From: Bacteroidales bacterium UBA2287
Lineage (GTDB): Bacteria; Bacteroidota; Bacteroidia; Bacteroidales; Tenuifilaceae
NCBI GenBank assembly: GCA_002345675.1
Contig: DDWL01000033.1
Coordinates: 1-51,105 of the forward strand
Direction: 5' to 3'
Length of the DNA stretch: 51,105 nucleotides
The notes beneath the pieces are model-generated. The model was given only the letters and a program-made list of their open reading frames with translations. It had not been told where the DNA came from and searched no databases. The position numbers and the translations under genes are program-made. Below, piece after piece: positions 7,734-15,340 of the stretch. How positions within the stretch are numbered: position 1 is the first letter of the stretch; the number at the start of each line of letters is the position of its first letter.

Positions 7734-8459
7734 ATGAAAATTATTCCTGCAATTGATATAATTAATGGAAACTGCGTTCGGTTAGTTAACGGGCATTTTG
7801 ATAAGATTACCATTTACAATAATAGTCCCATTGAGCAAGCTAAATACTTTGAGGAAAAAGGAGCAAAGTATCTTCACATAGTCGATTTAAGTGGAGCTAA
7901 AAATGGTAAAACTCATCAGCTAAAATTACTCGAAGCCATTTGCAAATCGACAAATTTAGTGGTCGATTTTGGTGGTGGAATTAGGAGCGCCGAAGACATT
8001 CAGAGTATACTTAATACAGGTTGCAAACAGGTTAATTTGGGCACCTTTCTAATTCAAAATATTGATGAAGTTGAGGTGCTAATTCAACGATTTGGTAGCA
8101 ATAAACTAATAGCATCGTTAGATGTAGATAATGAAATGATTAGAGTAAATGGCTGGATTGAGAATACTCCGTTTTTACTATTCGATATTATTCATTCGCT
8201 TATGAATAAAGGCTTTACAAATTTTGCAATTACCGACATTAATCGCGATGGCACTTTAACCTCTCCAGCAGTAGAGTTGTATCAGAAAATTCTAAAAGAA
8301 TTTCCAAGCATTAACCTTCGAGCAAGTGGGGGAGTTTCGTCGGAAATTGATTTGAATAATTTAAAGCAAATGGGATGCGAGGGCGCTATTTTAGGAAAGG
8401 CTTTATACGAAGGTGTTATTTCGCTCGAAACGCTTTTTAAAACCGGAAAATACGAATAG
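7734..8459 (+). CDS. hisA: ProFAR isomerase (phosphoribosylformimino-AICAR-P isomerase)
   Basis: A (beta/alpha)8-barrel enzyme opening the ribose of ProFAR to PRFAR. The ATG at 7734 is chosen over an in-frame ATG at 7722 because it gives MKIIPAID with the catalytic aspartate at residue 8, as in the family. Other motifs: HIVDLSGAKNG, VDFGGGIRSAEDI, NLGT, TDINRDGTL (second catalytic Asp) and ASGGVSSEIDL, the last two being phosphate-binding ends of the half-barrels. It is 241 residues from this start and ends 3 bases before hisF. Confidence 0.95.
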   Translation: MKIIPAIDIINGNCVRLVNGHFDKITIYNNSPIEQAKYFEEKGAKYLHIVDLSGAKNGKTHQLKLLEAICKSTNLVVDFGGGIRSAEDIQSILNTGCKQVNLGTFLIQNIDEVEVLIQRFGSNKLIASLDVDNEMIRVNGWIENTPFLLFDIIHSLMNKGFTNFAITDINRDGTLTSPAVELYQKILKEFPSINLRASGGVSSEIDLNNLKQMGCEGAILGKALYEGVISLETLFKTGKYE

Positions 8460-8462
8460 AAC

Positions 8463-9239
8463 ATGCTCGCAAAACGAATAATTCCCTGCCTCGATGTGAA
8501 AAATGGCAGAACAGTAAAAGGAATAAATTTCGATAACCTGCTCGATATGGGCGACCCAGTTGACCTTGCCTTAGAGTACTGCCAGCAGGGAGCCGACGAA
8601 TTAGTGCTGCTCGACATAACAGCTACTCTCGAGGGTCGTTCCACTTTTTTGAAAGTGGTTAAAAATGTGGCAAAAGCCATAAATATTCCATTTACGGTTG
8701 GCGGTGGAATATCGACCGTAAAACAGGTTGAAGAGTTACTAATGTGCGGTGCCGATAAGGTTTCGTTGAATACTTCAGTCATTTTATACCCTAAATTAAT
8801 TACTGAAATAGCAAACCAATTTGGTTCTCAGTGTGCTGTGGTTGCAATCGACACGCGATTAACCCCAAAGGGCTGGGAAGTGGTTAGCCATGCAGGTACT
8901 CGCTTAACAGGGAAATTGGCTTTCGATTGGGCAAAAGAGTGCGAAAGCTTTGGTGCCGGCGAAATTTTGCTCACTTCGTATACCTCCGACGGAACGTGCA
9001 AGGGTTTTGCCCTCGATATAACCGGTTCTATTTCCAATGCTTTAACTATTCCTGTTGTTGCTTCGGGAGGTGCAGGAACTTTACAGCACTTTGTCGATGT
9101 ATTTAAAATTGGCAATGCCGATGCAGCACTTGCTGCTGGGGTTTTTCACCGAGGTGAAATTGCAATTGACGAATTAAAAGAAATGCTAAAATTAAGTGGT
9201 ATACCAGTAAGAATAACCCATTCATGTTCTTTGTATTAA
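8463..9239 (+). CDS. hisF: Imidazole glycerol phosphate synthase, cyclase subunit
   Basis: Partner of HisH; makes imidazole glycerol phosphate and AICAR from PRFAR and ammonia. It is a (beta/alpha)8 barrel of 258 residues, paralogous to HisA. Visible: RIIPCLDVKNGRTVKG with catalytic D11, LLDITATLEGR, VGGGIS, ADKVSLNT, AIDTRL (second catalytic Asp region), LLTSYTSDGTCKGF and ASGGAGTLQHFVDVF. It is the last gene of the operon. No strong terminator was recognised directly downstream; a repeat-rich region begins there. Confidence 0.97.
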   Translation: MLAKRIIPCLDVKNGRTVKGINFDNLLDMGDPVDLALEYCQQGADELVLLDITATLEGRSTFLKVVKNVAKAINIPFTVGGGISTVKQVEELLMCGADKVSLNTSVILYPKLITEIANQFGSQCAVVAIDTRLTPKGWEVVSHAGTRLTGKLAFDWAKECESFGAGEILLTSYTSDGTCKGFALDITGSISNALTIPVVASGGAGTLQHFVDVFKIGNADAALAAGVFHRGEIAIDELKEMLKLSGIPVRITHSCSLY

Positions 9240-9932
9240 CTGGATAAGCCTGATTTGGGATTTTTAACTACTCAGGGGTCTTTTATAGTTGATGTTTTCT
9301 TAAGTAGGAAAATATAAACTCCATTGCTCGATTTTTTAAACTTCGTTGAGCCCTGCGGGGTTATCGCAAATCTGGACAACTATCCATAGCCGTCAGGCTT
9401 AGGAGGCATATAACTGATAATCATCATCAATTTGGTGATAAAGAGAAGTATGTATTTTAGCTACGGAGTAGCTAACTGTTTATAGTAACAAAAATTATTA
9501 TTAACCAAAAGCTCCAGAGGAGCGTCCTGTAAATATGGCAACCGAGCTTGCGAACTCAGCGAAGCTAAACAACTATTCACAGAGCGCTCCTCTGGAGCTT
9601 AAATGCTTTTGTAAATATTTACTATAAACAGAATGCCCCGCTGGGGCAGGTTAAAACAATTGATAATATTGATTTTTAAATATTAGCCTGACGGCTATGG
9701 ATAACTATCGGGAGCTAAGAGCGCCAAGAAAGAAAAAGCTTAAAAGTTTTTTTTCTTTGCGTGCTAATTGGTTGTAATTCTTTTAATTTCACTTTTCTTG
9801 TCTGACTCCTATTAAAGAAAACCCCATTTTCCAACGACCTATCTGATTTTTTTTCATTTGCGTTCTTCTTTGAGTTCAGAGAATTTTTGCGGCTTTGCGG
9901 CTTTGCGTGAGAATTTTATTGATGCTGAATTG
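9240..9932. repeat. Gene-free, palindrome-rich region between hisF and the DeoR gene
   Basis: 693 bases without a gene. It holds a series of mini-hairpins with three-base loops: CCCTGCGGGG (9351-9360), TTAGCTACGGAGTAGCTAA (9457-9475), GCTCCAGAGGAGC (9511-9523) and GCCCCGCTGGGGC (9635-9647). Part of a CCCGATAACTATCGGG unit appears at 9700-9712, and TTGCGGCTTTGCGG-like tandem units near 9888-9910. The core is the nested inverted repeat described separately. Confidence 0.75.
9381..9703. repeat. Nested triple inverted repeat (foldback element)
   Basis: Three perfect inverted-repeat pairs are nested around one centre: 19 bp (9381-9399 with 9685-9703), 13 bp (9476-9488 with 9619-9631) and 15 bp (9510-9524 with 9585-9599). 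No transposase frame lies inside. It may be a non-autonomous mobile or REP-like composite, or a transcriptional boundary between the convergent hisF and DeoR genes. Confidence 0.8.
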
Positions 9933-10700
9933 TTAAACTAAACGCACTGTTACACCCAGTTCCTCAATCCTCTTAACTATTGCTTGAGGCGCATCCCTGT
10001 CGGTAATAATTTCATCTACTACCAGCAAATCGCATATTTTACCAAAACCTCTTCGACCAAACTTGCTCGAGTCGGCAAGAACAATTACTCTTTGTGCCGA
10101 TTTTATCATAACCTGGTTTAGCGAAGCTTCTTGTGCGCTTGTTGTGGTTAATCCGTATTCGGAATCAATTCCGTCGACTCCCAAAAAGAGTTTGTTGCAG
10201 CTGAATCCCTCCATCATTCGCTCGGCAAAGGGCCCAACTGCCGAGTTTGAGCTTTTACGAATAACGCCACCAAGTTGGTGTATTTCAATGTCGGGATTAA
10301 TGTTTAGTACTTGCGCAACATTTAGCGAAGCTGTAATTACCGTTAACGGTTTTACTGTTTGAAGCTGATTTGCCAGTTCGAGTATTGTGGAGCCCGAAGC
10401 CATTATAATGCTATCGCCAGGCTCAATACTCATCATTGCCGCTTTAGCAATTCGCACTTTTTGGTCGACGCTAATTTTCTCCTTTTCGTGAATATTCCTT
10501 TCGGTAATAAACGGATTACTTGGGGTTGCGCTGCCATGAGTGCGAAAAAGAAGCTTTCGACTTTCGAGTAGTTTCAAATCCTTTCGAATTGTAACAACCG
10601 AAACTTTTAGCTCATCGCTTAGTTCAGTTACATTTACAAAACCCTGTTCGTGGAGCCTGTTTAGTATAAACTGATGGCGTTTAGCAATACTTTGCGACAT
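9933..10700 (-). CDS. DeoR/GlpR-family transcriptional regulator
   Basis: 255 residues. Residues 5-58 form the DeoR winged helix-turn-helix (RHQFILNRLHEQGFVNVTEL, then VSVVTIRKDLKLLE). The rest is the DeoR C-terminal sugar-phosphate sensor domain, with the phosphate-binding MASGSTILELANQL segment, LGGVIRKSSNSAVG, FLGVDGID and LADSSKFGR. It is divergent from glpD, with glpK next, so it is probably a glycerol-3-phosphate-responsive repressor of glp genes (GlpR-like). This is inferred from family and neighbourhood; another sugar phosphate is possible. Confidence 0.92.
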   Translation of the reverse strand: MSQSIAKRHQFILNRLHEQGFVNVTELSDELKVSVVTIRKDLKLLESRKLLFRTHGSATPSNPFITERNIHEKEKISVDQKVRIAKAAMMSIEPGDSIIMASGSTILELANQLQTVKPLTVITASLNVAQVLNINPDIEIHQLGGVIRKSSNSAVGPFAERMMEGFSCNKLFLGVDGIDSEYGLTTTSAQEASLNQVMIKSAQRVIVLADSSKFGRRGFGKICDLLVVDEIITDRDAPQAIVKRIEELGVTVRLV

Positions 10701-10724
10701 ATCTTCTACCTATTAATTCGAATT

Positions 10725-10758
10725 CAAAGTTAAGCAAAAGTATATAAAGGAAACCTTT
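10725..10758 (-). promoter_or_regulatory. DeoR gene -7 element and candidate operator palindrome
   Basis: On the minus strand TAACTTTG (10732 to 10725) matches the TAnnTTTG -7 element, 25 bases before the start codon. Upstream, AAAGG-AAA-CCTTT (10746-10758) is a perfect 5-bp inverted repeat in the -33 region. It could be an operator for autoregulation or for the divergent glp promoter, but it is short. Confidence 0.4.
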
Positions 10759-10814
10759 TTGTGTACTTTATTTAATAAAAAACAACAAAACGTAATAAAA
10801 TAAGTTTCGTATTC

Positions 10815-10845
10815 TTTGCTTTTAAGTTTCGATTATTTACCTTTG
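10815..10845 (+). promoter_or_regulatory. glpD promoter
   Basis: TTTG (10815-10818), a 19-base spacer, then TACCTTTG (10838-10845): a full match to the Bacteroidota -33/-7 promoter pattern, 43 bases before the glpD ATG. Confidence 0.75.
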
Positions 10846-10888
10846 CAGGGTGTTTATTATTCCAAAATAACCATTAAAAGGGTTGAAA

Positions 10889-12454
10889 ATGAAAAGAGAT
10901 GAGATAGTTAGCAAGGTAATTGAAAAGGGAAAAACTTTCGATTTTGTAATTATTGGTGGCGGAGCAACGGGTGTTGGCATTGCCCTCGAGGCAGCCACTA
11001 GGGGATATTCGGTAGTTCTTTTCGAAAAATCCGATTTTACAAAGGGAACTTCGAGCAAAAGCACCAAACTGGTTCACGGAGGTGTACGCTACTTAGCTCA
11101 GGGCGATATTGCCTTGGTTCGCGAAGCTTCGGTCGAAAGAGGACGTTTAGTGAATAATGCACCTCATCTTGTTTCGAATCAATCGTTTATAATTCCAACT
11201 TTTGGACTTTGGGATGAGTTAATGTACACGGTAGGTCTTACTCTTTACGATCTTTTAGCCGGCAGAATGAGTCTTGGTCGCTCGTTAAGAATTTCGAAAA
11301 GCAAATCGCTTTTACGTATGCCCGCACTTAAACCAAAAGGAGTATCGGCAGGTGTTGTTTACCACGATGGGCAATTCGACGACAGCCGTTTAGCTATAAA
11401 TGTGCTACAAACTGCCCATGAGTATGGCGCGTTACCCGTTAACTACTTTGGCGTTTCGCAGCTTACAAAAGACGAAAATGGAAAAGTAAACGGAGTTGTA
11501 GCTAACGACGAACTTTCTGGAGAAACATATACCATATACGCAAAGGTGGTTATTAATGCCACTGGGGTTTTTGTCGACGATATTTTACAAATGGATAACC
11601 CTACAGTTGCCAAGAGCATTAGGCCAAGTCAAGGAATTCACCTCGTGCTCGATAAGTCGTTTTTCCCAGGCAACGATGCGTTAATGATTCCTAAAACCGA
11701 CGATGGGCGTGTGCTTTTTGCAGTTCCATGGCACAACCATATTGTGGTTGGAACAACCGACACTCCAATAAATACTACTTCGCTCGAACCAGTTGCCCTT
11801 GAACAAGAGGTTAACTTCATATTAAATACGATGGGTCGTTACCTAACCCGTCAGCCTTCACGTTCCGACGTGCTTAGCGTATTTGCAGGACTTCGTCCGC
11901 TGGCTGCGCCAAAAGGGGAGTCGACCAAAACAAAGGAAATTTCGCGAAGTCATAAAATATTTGTTACGCAATCGAACTTATTTACAATGGTTGGTGGGAA
12001 GTGGACAACCTTTCGCCGAATGGCTCAGGATATGGTCGAAAAAGTTGAGAATACTCTCGATTGGGAAAAAACAAAAACGAAAACTAAAAACTTACCAATT
12101 CACGGTTACGTTAAAAAGGTTGACCACAATTCGAATCTGTATTGGTATGGCTCCGACATTGATGGCATTAACCAATTAGTGACCAACAACCCCGAAATGG
12201 GCGAGTACGTTAGCAAATCGCTGGGCATAATAAAAGCGCAGGTTGTTTGGGCAGTGCAAAACGAAATGGCATTTACTGTTGAAGATGTTCTTTCTCGCCG
12301 TACACGATGCTTACTACTAAATGCTCGCGAGGCAATAACCATAGCACCAAAGGTAGCAAGTATTATGGCCAAAGAACTTGGTAAAAACTCCGATTGGGAG
12401 CAAAAGCAGGTCGATGACTTCAATAGAATTGCTTCGATGTATATTCTTCGGTAA
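10889..12454 (+). CDS. glpD: Glycerol-3-phosphate dehydrogenase (FAD)
   Basis: Oxidises sn-glycerol-3-phosphate to dihydroxyacetone phosphate at the membrane, passing electrons to quinone. From the ATG at 10889 (a TTG two codons upstream also opens the frame) it is 521 residues. The N-terminus is a FAD-binding Rossmann motif, VIIGGGATGVGIALEAATRG, followed by the family signature GTSSKSTKLVHGGVRYLAQGD. Middle motifs include GVVYHDGQFDDSRL and SIRPSQGIHLVLD; the C-terminal DAO_C region includes VEDVLSRRTRCLLLNAREA. It is preceded by a well-matched promoter, divergent from the DeoR regulator, and followed by glpK. Confidence 0.95.
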   Translation: MKRDEIVSKVIEKGKTFDFVIIGGGATGVGIALEAATRGYSVVLFEKSDFTKGTSSKSTKLVHGGVRYLAQGDIALVREASVERGRLVNNAPHLVSNQSFIIPTFGLWDELMYTVGLTLYDLLAGRMSLGRSLRISKSKSLLRMPALKPKGVSAGVVYHDGQFDDSRLAINVLQTAHEYGALPVNYFGVSQLTKDENGKVNGVVANDELSGETYTIYAKVVINATGVFVDDILQMDNPTVAKSIRPSQGIHLVLDKSFFPGNDALMIPKTDDGRVLFAVPWHNHIVVGTTDTPINTTSLEPVALEQEVNFILNTMGRYLTRQPSRSDVLSVFAGLRPLAAPKGESTKTKEISRSHKIFVTQSNLFTMVGGKWTTFRRMAQDMVEKVENTLDWEKTKTKTKNLPIHGYVKKVDHNSNLYWYGSDIDGINQLVTNNPEMGEYVSKSLGIIKAQVVWAVQNEMAFTVEDVLSRRTRCLLLNAREAITIAPKVASIMAKELGKNSDWEQKQVDDFNRIASMYILR

Positions 12455-12517
12455 GTAAATTAGTATATTTAACACTCGAATTAAATTTTTTTGAGGTTGT
12501 CTCAAAAGTCAAATTAA

Positions 12518-12625
12518 TTTAACCGCAAAGGGCGCTAAGTTTTTACGCAAAGCGCACTAAGTGCTGTATGCGTTAATATTAACTTTGCGTTACTTAGCGA
12601 TTTCTTTGTGGGCTTTGCGGTTAAA
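12518..12625. repeat. Inverted-repeat element between glpD and glpK
   Basis: TTTAACCGCAAAG (12518-12530) is repeated inverted as CTTTGCGGTTAAA (12613-12625). Inside, CGCTAAG plus ACGCAAAG is mirrored by CTTTGCGT plus CTTAGCG (12583-12600). Related GCGGCTTTGCGG strings occur near 9890. It probably belongs to a dispersed intergenic repeat family; it could form a large RNA hairpin in a glpD-glpK transcript. Confidence 0.7.
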
Positions 12626-12686
12626 AGTCTTTTGTTAGTTCCTCATTGCAAGTAAAGTGTTTTTAACAGACTCTAAGTATTTAAGA

Positions 12687-14177
12687 ATGGAAAAGTTTAT
12701 TCTTGCGCTCGACCAGGGAACAACTAGCTCGAGAGCCATTATTTTCGACAAAAAAGGAAGTATCCGCTCAAAAGCCCAAAAGGAGTTTAACCAAATTTTC
12801 CCAAAGCCAGGATGGGTTGAACATGACCCTATGGAAATATGGTCGTCGCAGGTTGGGGTTGCTGCCGAAGCCATGTCGAAAATGGGAATTGATGGGGCAA
12901 ACCTTGCAGGAATAGGCATTACCAATCAGCGCGAAACAACCATCGTTTGGGATAAACGAACTGGCGAACCCGTTTATAATGCAATTGTTTGGCAGGACAG
13001 GCGTACCTCGGAATTTTGCGATGAGCTAAAGGCAAAGGGTCTCGATAATCTAATAAAGAAAAAAACTGGACTTGTTGTCGATGCATACTTTAGTGGAACC
13101 AAGGTTAAATGGATTCTCGACAATGTAAAGGGTGCACGAAAATTGGCCGAAAAAGGTCATTTAGCTTTTGGCACTGTCGATACATGGCTGGTTTGGAAAT
13201 TTACAGCCGGAAAAACTCACGTTACCGACGTTTCGAACGCAAGCCGCACCATGCTTTTCAATATTCATACACTTGAATGGGATAAGGAACTTCTCGAAAT
13301 ACTAAGCATTCCAAGTTCAATGCTGCCACGAGTGGGCTCTTCGAGCGAAATTTACGACCATACAAGCCCCTCGGTTTTTGCCACTATGGTTCCAATTTCG
13401 GGTATTGCGGGCGACCAGCAGGCAGCACTTTTTGGACAAATGTGTGTTAACAACGGAATGGTTAAAAGTACCTATGGAACGGGTTGCTTTATTCTTGCAA
13501 ATACGGGAAGCAAGCCATTTGAGTCGAAAAACCAGATGCTTACAACCATTGCATGGAAAATTGGCAATACCACAACTTATGCCCTTGAGGGCAGCGTATT
13601 TGTTGCAGGTGCAGTTGTGCAGTGGCTTCGCGATGGATTAGGAATTATTAGCTCCTCGGCCGAAATTGAAACACTTGCCTCGCAGGTTTACGATAGCGGC
13701 GATGTGTTTTTCGTACCCAGCTTTACAGGTCTTGGTGCACCACATTGGGATCAGTACGCACGTGGAACCATTGTTGGAATGACTCGCGGAACAACAAAAG
13801 CGCATATTGCACGAGCAGCACTCGAAGCCATTGGCTTTCAAACAGCCGAAGTTATAACGGCAATGGAACGCGATTCGGGAATTGCAATTTCCGAAATCCG
13901 GGTCGACGGTGGTGCATCGGCAAATAATTTGTTAATGCAGTTCCAAGCTAACATTCTGAATAAGCCAGTAATTCGTCCTCAAATAGTTGAAACTACAGCT
14001 TTAGGCGCAGCCTATTTGGCAGGTTTGGCAACAGGTTTTTGGTCGGATATTGAGGAAATAAAGCGGCAATGGCATCAAGAGTATAGGTTCGACCCAATAA
14101 TGCAAATGGCTGAAGTTGAAAGGCTAACCAAACGTTGGAGCGAGGCTATTGAGAGAGCAAAGGGGTGGGCGAGGTAG
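12687..14177 (+). CDS. glpK: Glycerol kinase
   Basis: Phosphorylates glycerol to sn-glycerol-3-phosphate with ATP; FGGY kinase family. The ATG at 12687 gives MEKFILALDQGTTSSRAIIF, the normal N-terminus and a 496-residue protein; a frame-opening ATG at 12657 adds ten unrelated residues. Further motifs: GITNQRETT, NAIVWQDRRT, DTWLVWKFT, GIAGDQQAALFGQ, KSTYGTGCF, FVPSFTGLGAPHWD and VDGGASANNLLMQFQA. It works with GlpD to feed glycerol into glycolysis. No glycerol facilitator gene is in the window. Confidence 0.96.
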   Translation: MEKFILALDQGTTSSRAIIFDKKGSIRSKAQKEFNQIFPKPGWVEHDPMEIWSSQVGVAAEAMSKMGIDGANLAGIGITNQRETTIVWDKRTGEPVYNAIVWQDRRTSEFCDELKAKGLDNLIKKKTGLVVDAYFSGTKVKWILDNVKGARKLAEKGHLAFGTVDTWLVWKFTAGKTHVTDVSNASRTMLFNIHTLEWDKELLEILSIPSSMLPRVGSSSEIYDHTSPSVFATMVPISGIAGDQQAALFGQMCVNNGMVKSTYGTGCFILANTGSKPFESKNQMLTTIAWKIGNTTTYALEGSVFVAGAVVQWLRDGLGIISSSAEIETLASQVYDSGDVFFVPSFTGLGAPHWDQYARGTIVGMTRGTTKAHIARAALEAIGFQTAEVITAMERDSGIAISEIRVDGGASANNLLMQFQANILNKPVIRPQIVETTALGAAYLAGLATGFWSDIEEIKRQWHQEYRFDPIMQMAEVERLTKRWSEAIERAKGWAR

Positions 14178-14204
14178 TAACTATTAATTTGGGTTTGTTT
14201 TCGC

Positions 14205-14384
14205 TCACTTAATAATTGCTTTTCGATTTTTTGCCTGTTTTATTAGGGATTGAAGCAGTTTTGAAAATTTTTTTTCAGCTTTTTTTGCTCTATTAACTAC
14301 ATCCTTTTTTACATCTAACATAAGTAGATGTAGTTGAATATCTGTTGGTTCTATATCGTAAATAAATTTATAATCACTTTTCAT
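14205..14384 (-). CDS. Small hypothetical protein (59 aa)
   Basis: ATG at 14384 to TGA at 14205-14207. The product is lysine-rich and helical-looking: MKSDYKFIYDIEPTDIQLHL, then LMLDVKKDVVNRAKKAEKKF and a basic tail. No domain was recognised. It lies just beyond a foldback repeat and is convergent with glpK. The amino acid pattern (amphipathic, few rare residues) looks protein-like, but homologues would be needed to prove it is a gene. Confidence 0.4.
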   Translation of the reverse strand: MKSDYKFIYDIEPTDIQLHLLMLDVKKDVVNRAKKAEKKFSKLLQSLIKQAKNRKAIIK

Positions 14385-14406
14385 AGCAGTATATTATTTT
14401 ACAAAT

Positions 14407-14591
14407 CTGTTTAAATTTTCATAGATATTTTTTATAACAATTGCCACGGGCTTTAGCCCGTGGACTTAAATTAGGAAAAAACATGGCTTTAGCCAAACAT
14501 TTCAATCATTTTTGGGCTAAAGCCCAGTATTTCTGTTATAAATATCCCACGGGCTAAAGCCCGTGGCAACAAACAAACTAAATTTAAACAG
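14407..14591. repeat. MITE-like palindromic element
   Basis: CTGTTTAAATTT (14407-14418) and AAATTTAAACAG (14580-14591) are perfect terminal inverted repeats. Further in, GATATTTTTTATAACA is mirrored by TGTTATAAATATC. Inside lie four palindromes with a GGCTTTAGCC or GGCTAAAGCC core: 14444-14463 (CCACGGGCTTTAGCCCGTGG), about 14483-14496, about 14513-14525, and 14547-14566. No coding frame. The right end, AATTTAAACAGTTTCTAAA (14581-14599), recurs at 17719-17737. Confidence 0.8.
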
Positions 14592-14668
14592 TTTCTAAAT
14601 ATATTCAGAATTGAGGTTTTATTTCAATTGCTTTGTTTGTAAAAACTCACTAAGTTGTTAGTAATAAA

Positions 14669-14704
14669 CGAATAAAGCCCAACATTTTGATTGGGCTTTA
14701 TTCG
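14669..14704 (-). terminator. Intrinsic terminator after iorB
   Basis: CGAATAAAGCCCAA (14669-14682) pairs perfectly with TTGGGCTTTATTCG (14691-14704), a 14-bp stem 15 bases past the iorB stop. Confidence 0.7.
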
Positions 14705-14719
14705 CTATATATGTAGATT

Positions 14720-15301
14720 TTACCTATTCTTCATCGAAAATTCCCGTCCAGCACGAAGTGCTTTAAGGTTTACGTCAACCACATCGTTGCCTTTGCGTCC
14801 AAAAAGTTCGCGAATACCATCTTCTAATTTTTCAAAAGGAATATCGATAAAAGGCGAAGCTGCGCCAAGCATTACAATATTCGACGACCGCGACGAACCT
14901 GCCTCCTTTGCCATGGCATCGGCGTTAAGGGCAATGTGATTAGGAATTGCTTCAACTGCTTTAATCACCTCTTCGGTTTCGGGGTAATCGGTAATATTAA
15001 CAAATGGTACAGTGTTGGTAACAAGCCATCCATCTTTCCGAAGGAAAGGCAAGTAGCGCAATCCCTCCATTGGTTCAACAGATATTATAAGATGAGCGCT
15101 GCCGTTGGGTATTAGGTCGGAAGCAATAGGCTTATCGGAAATGCGAAGGTGCGACTGCACATCGCCACCGCGCTGGCTCATTCCGTGTACTTCGGCCTGT
15201 TTAATATGAAGATTGCTTTTAACTGCTGCTAAACCTATTCCGGCAGCAATGGATAGAATTCCTTGTCCGCCAACCCCTGCTAGTATTATATCGGTTTTCA
15301 T
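14720..15301 (-). CDS. iorB: Indolepyruvate ferredoxin oxidoreductase, beta subunit
   Basis: 193 residues of the pyruvate/ketoisovalerate oxidoreductase gamma-domain family. The N-terminal GVGGQGILSIAAGIGLAAV and EVHGMSQRGGDVQSHLRIS motifs are diagnostic. With IorA it oxidatively decarboxylates arylpyruvates from aromatic amino acids to aryl-acetyl-CoA, reducing ferredoxin, or runs the reverse reaction. It lies 39 bases after iorA on the same strand and is followed by a terminator. Confidence 0.94.
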   Translation of the reverse strand: MKTDIILAGVGGQGILSIAAGIGLAAVKSNLHIKQAEVHGMSQRGGDVQSHLRISDKPIASDLIPNGSAHLIISVEPMEGLRYLPFLRKDGWLVTNTVPFVNITDYPETEEVIKAVEAIPNHIALNADAMAKEAGSSRSSNIVMLGAASPFIDIPFEKLEDGIRELFGRKGNDVVDVNLKALRAGREFSMKNR

Positions 15302-15340
15302 TGTCGTATTTTTTCGAATTAGTAACTCAGTAATGTTTAA

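Noticed and set aside
9240..9932. Insertion sequence remnant
   Set aside because: No transposase fragment could be recognised in any frame, and no target duplication at the arms; kept only as a foldback repeat.
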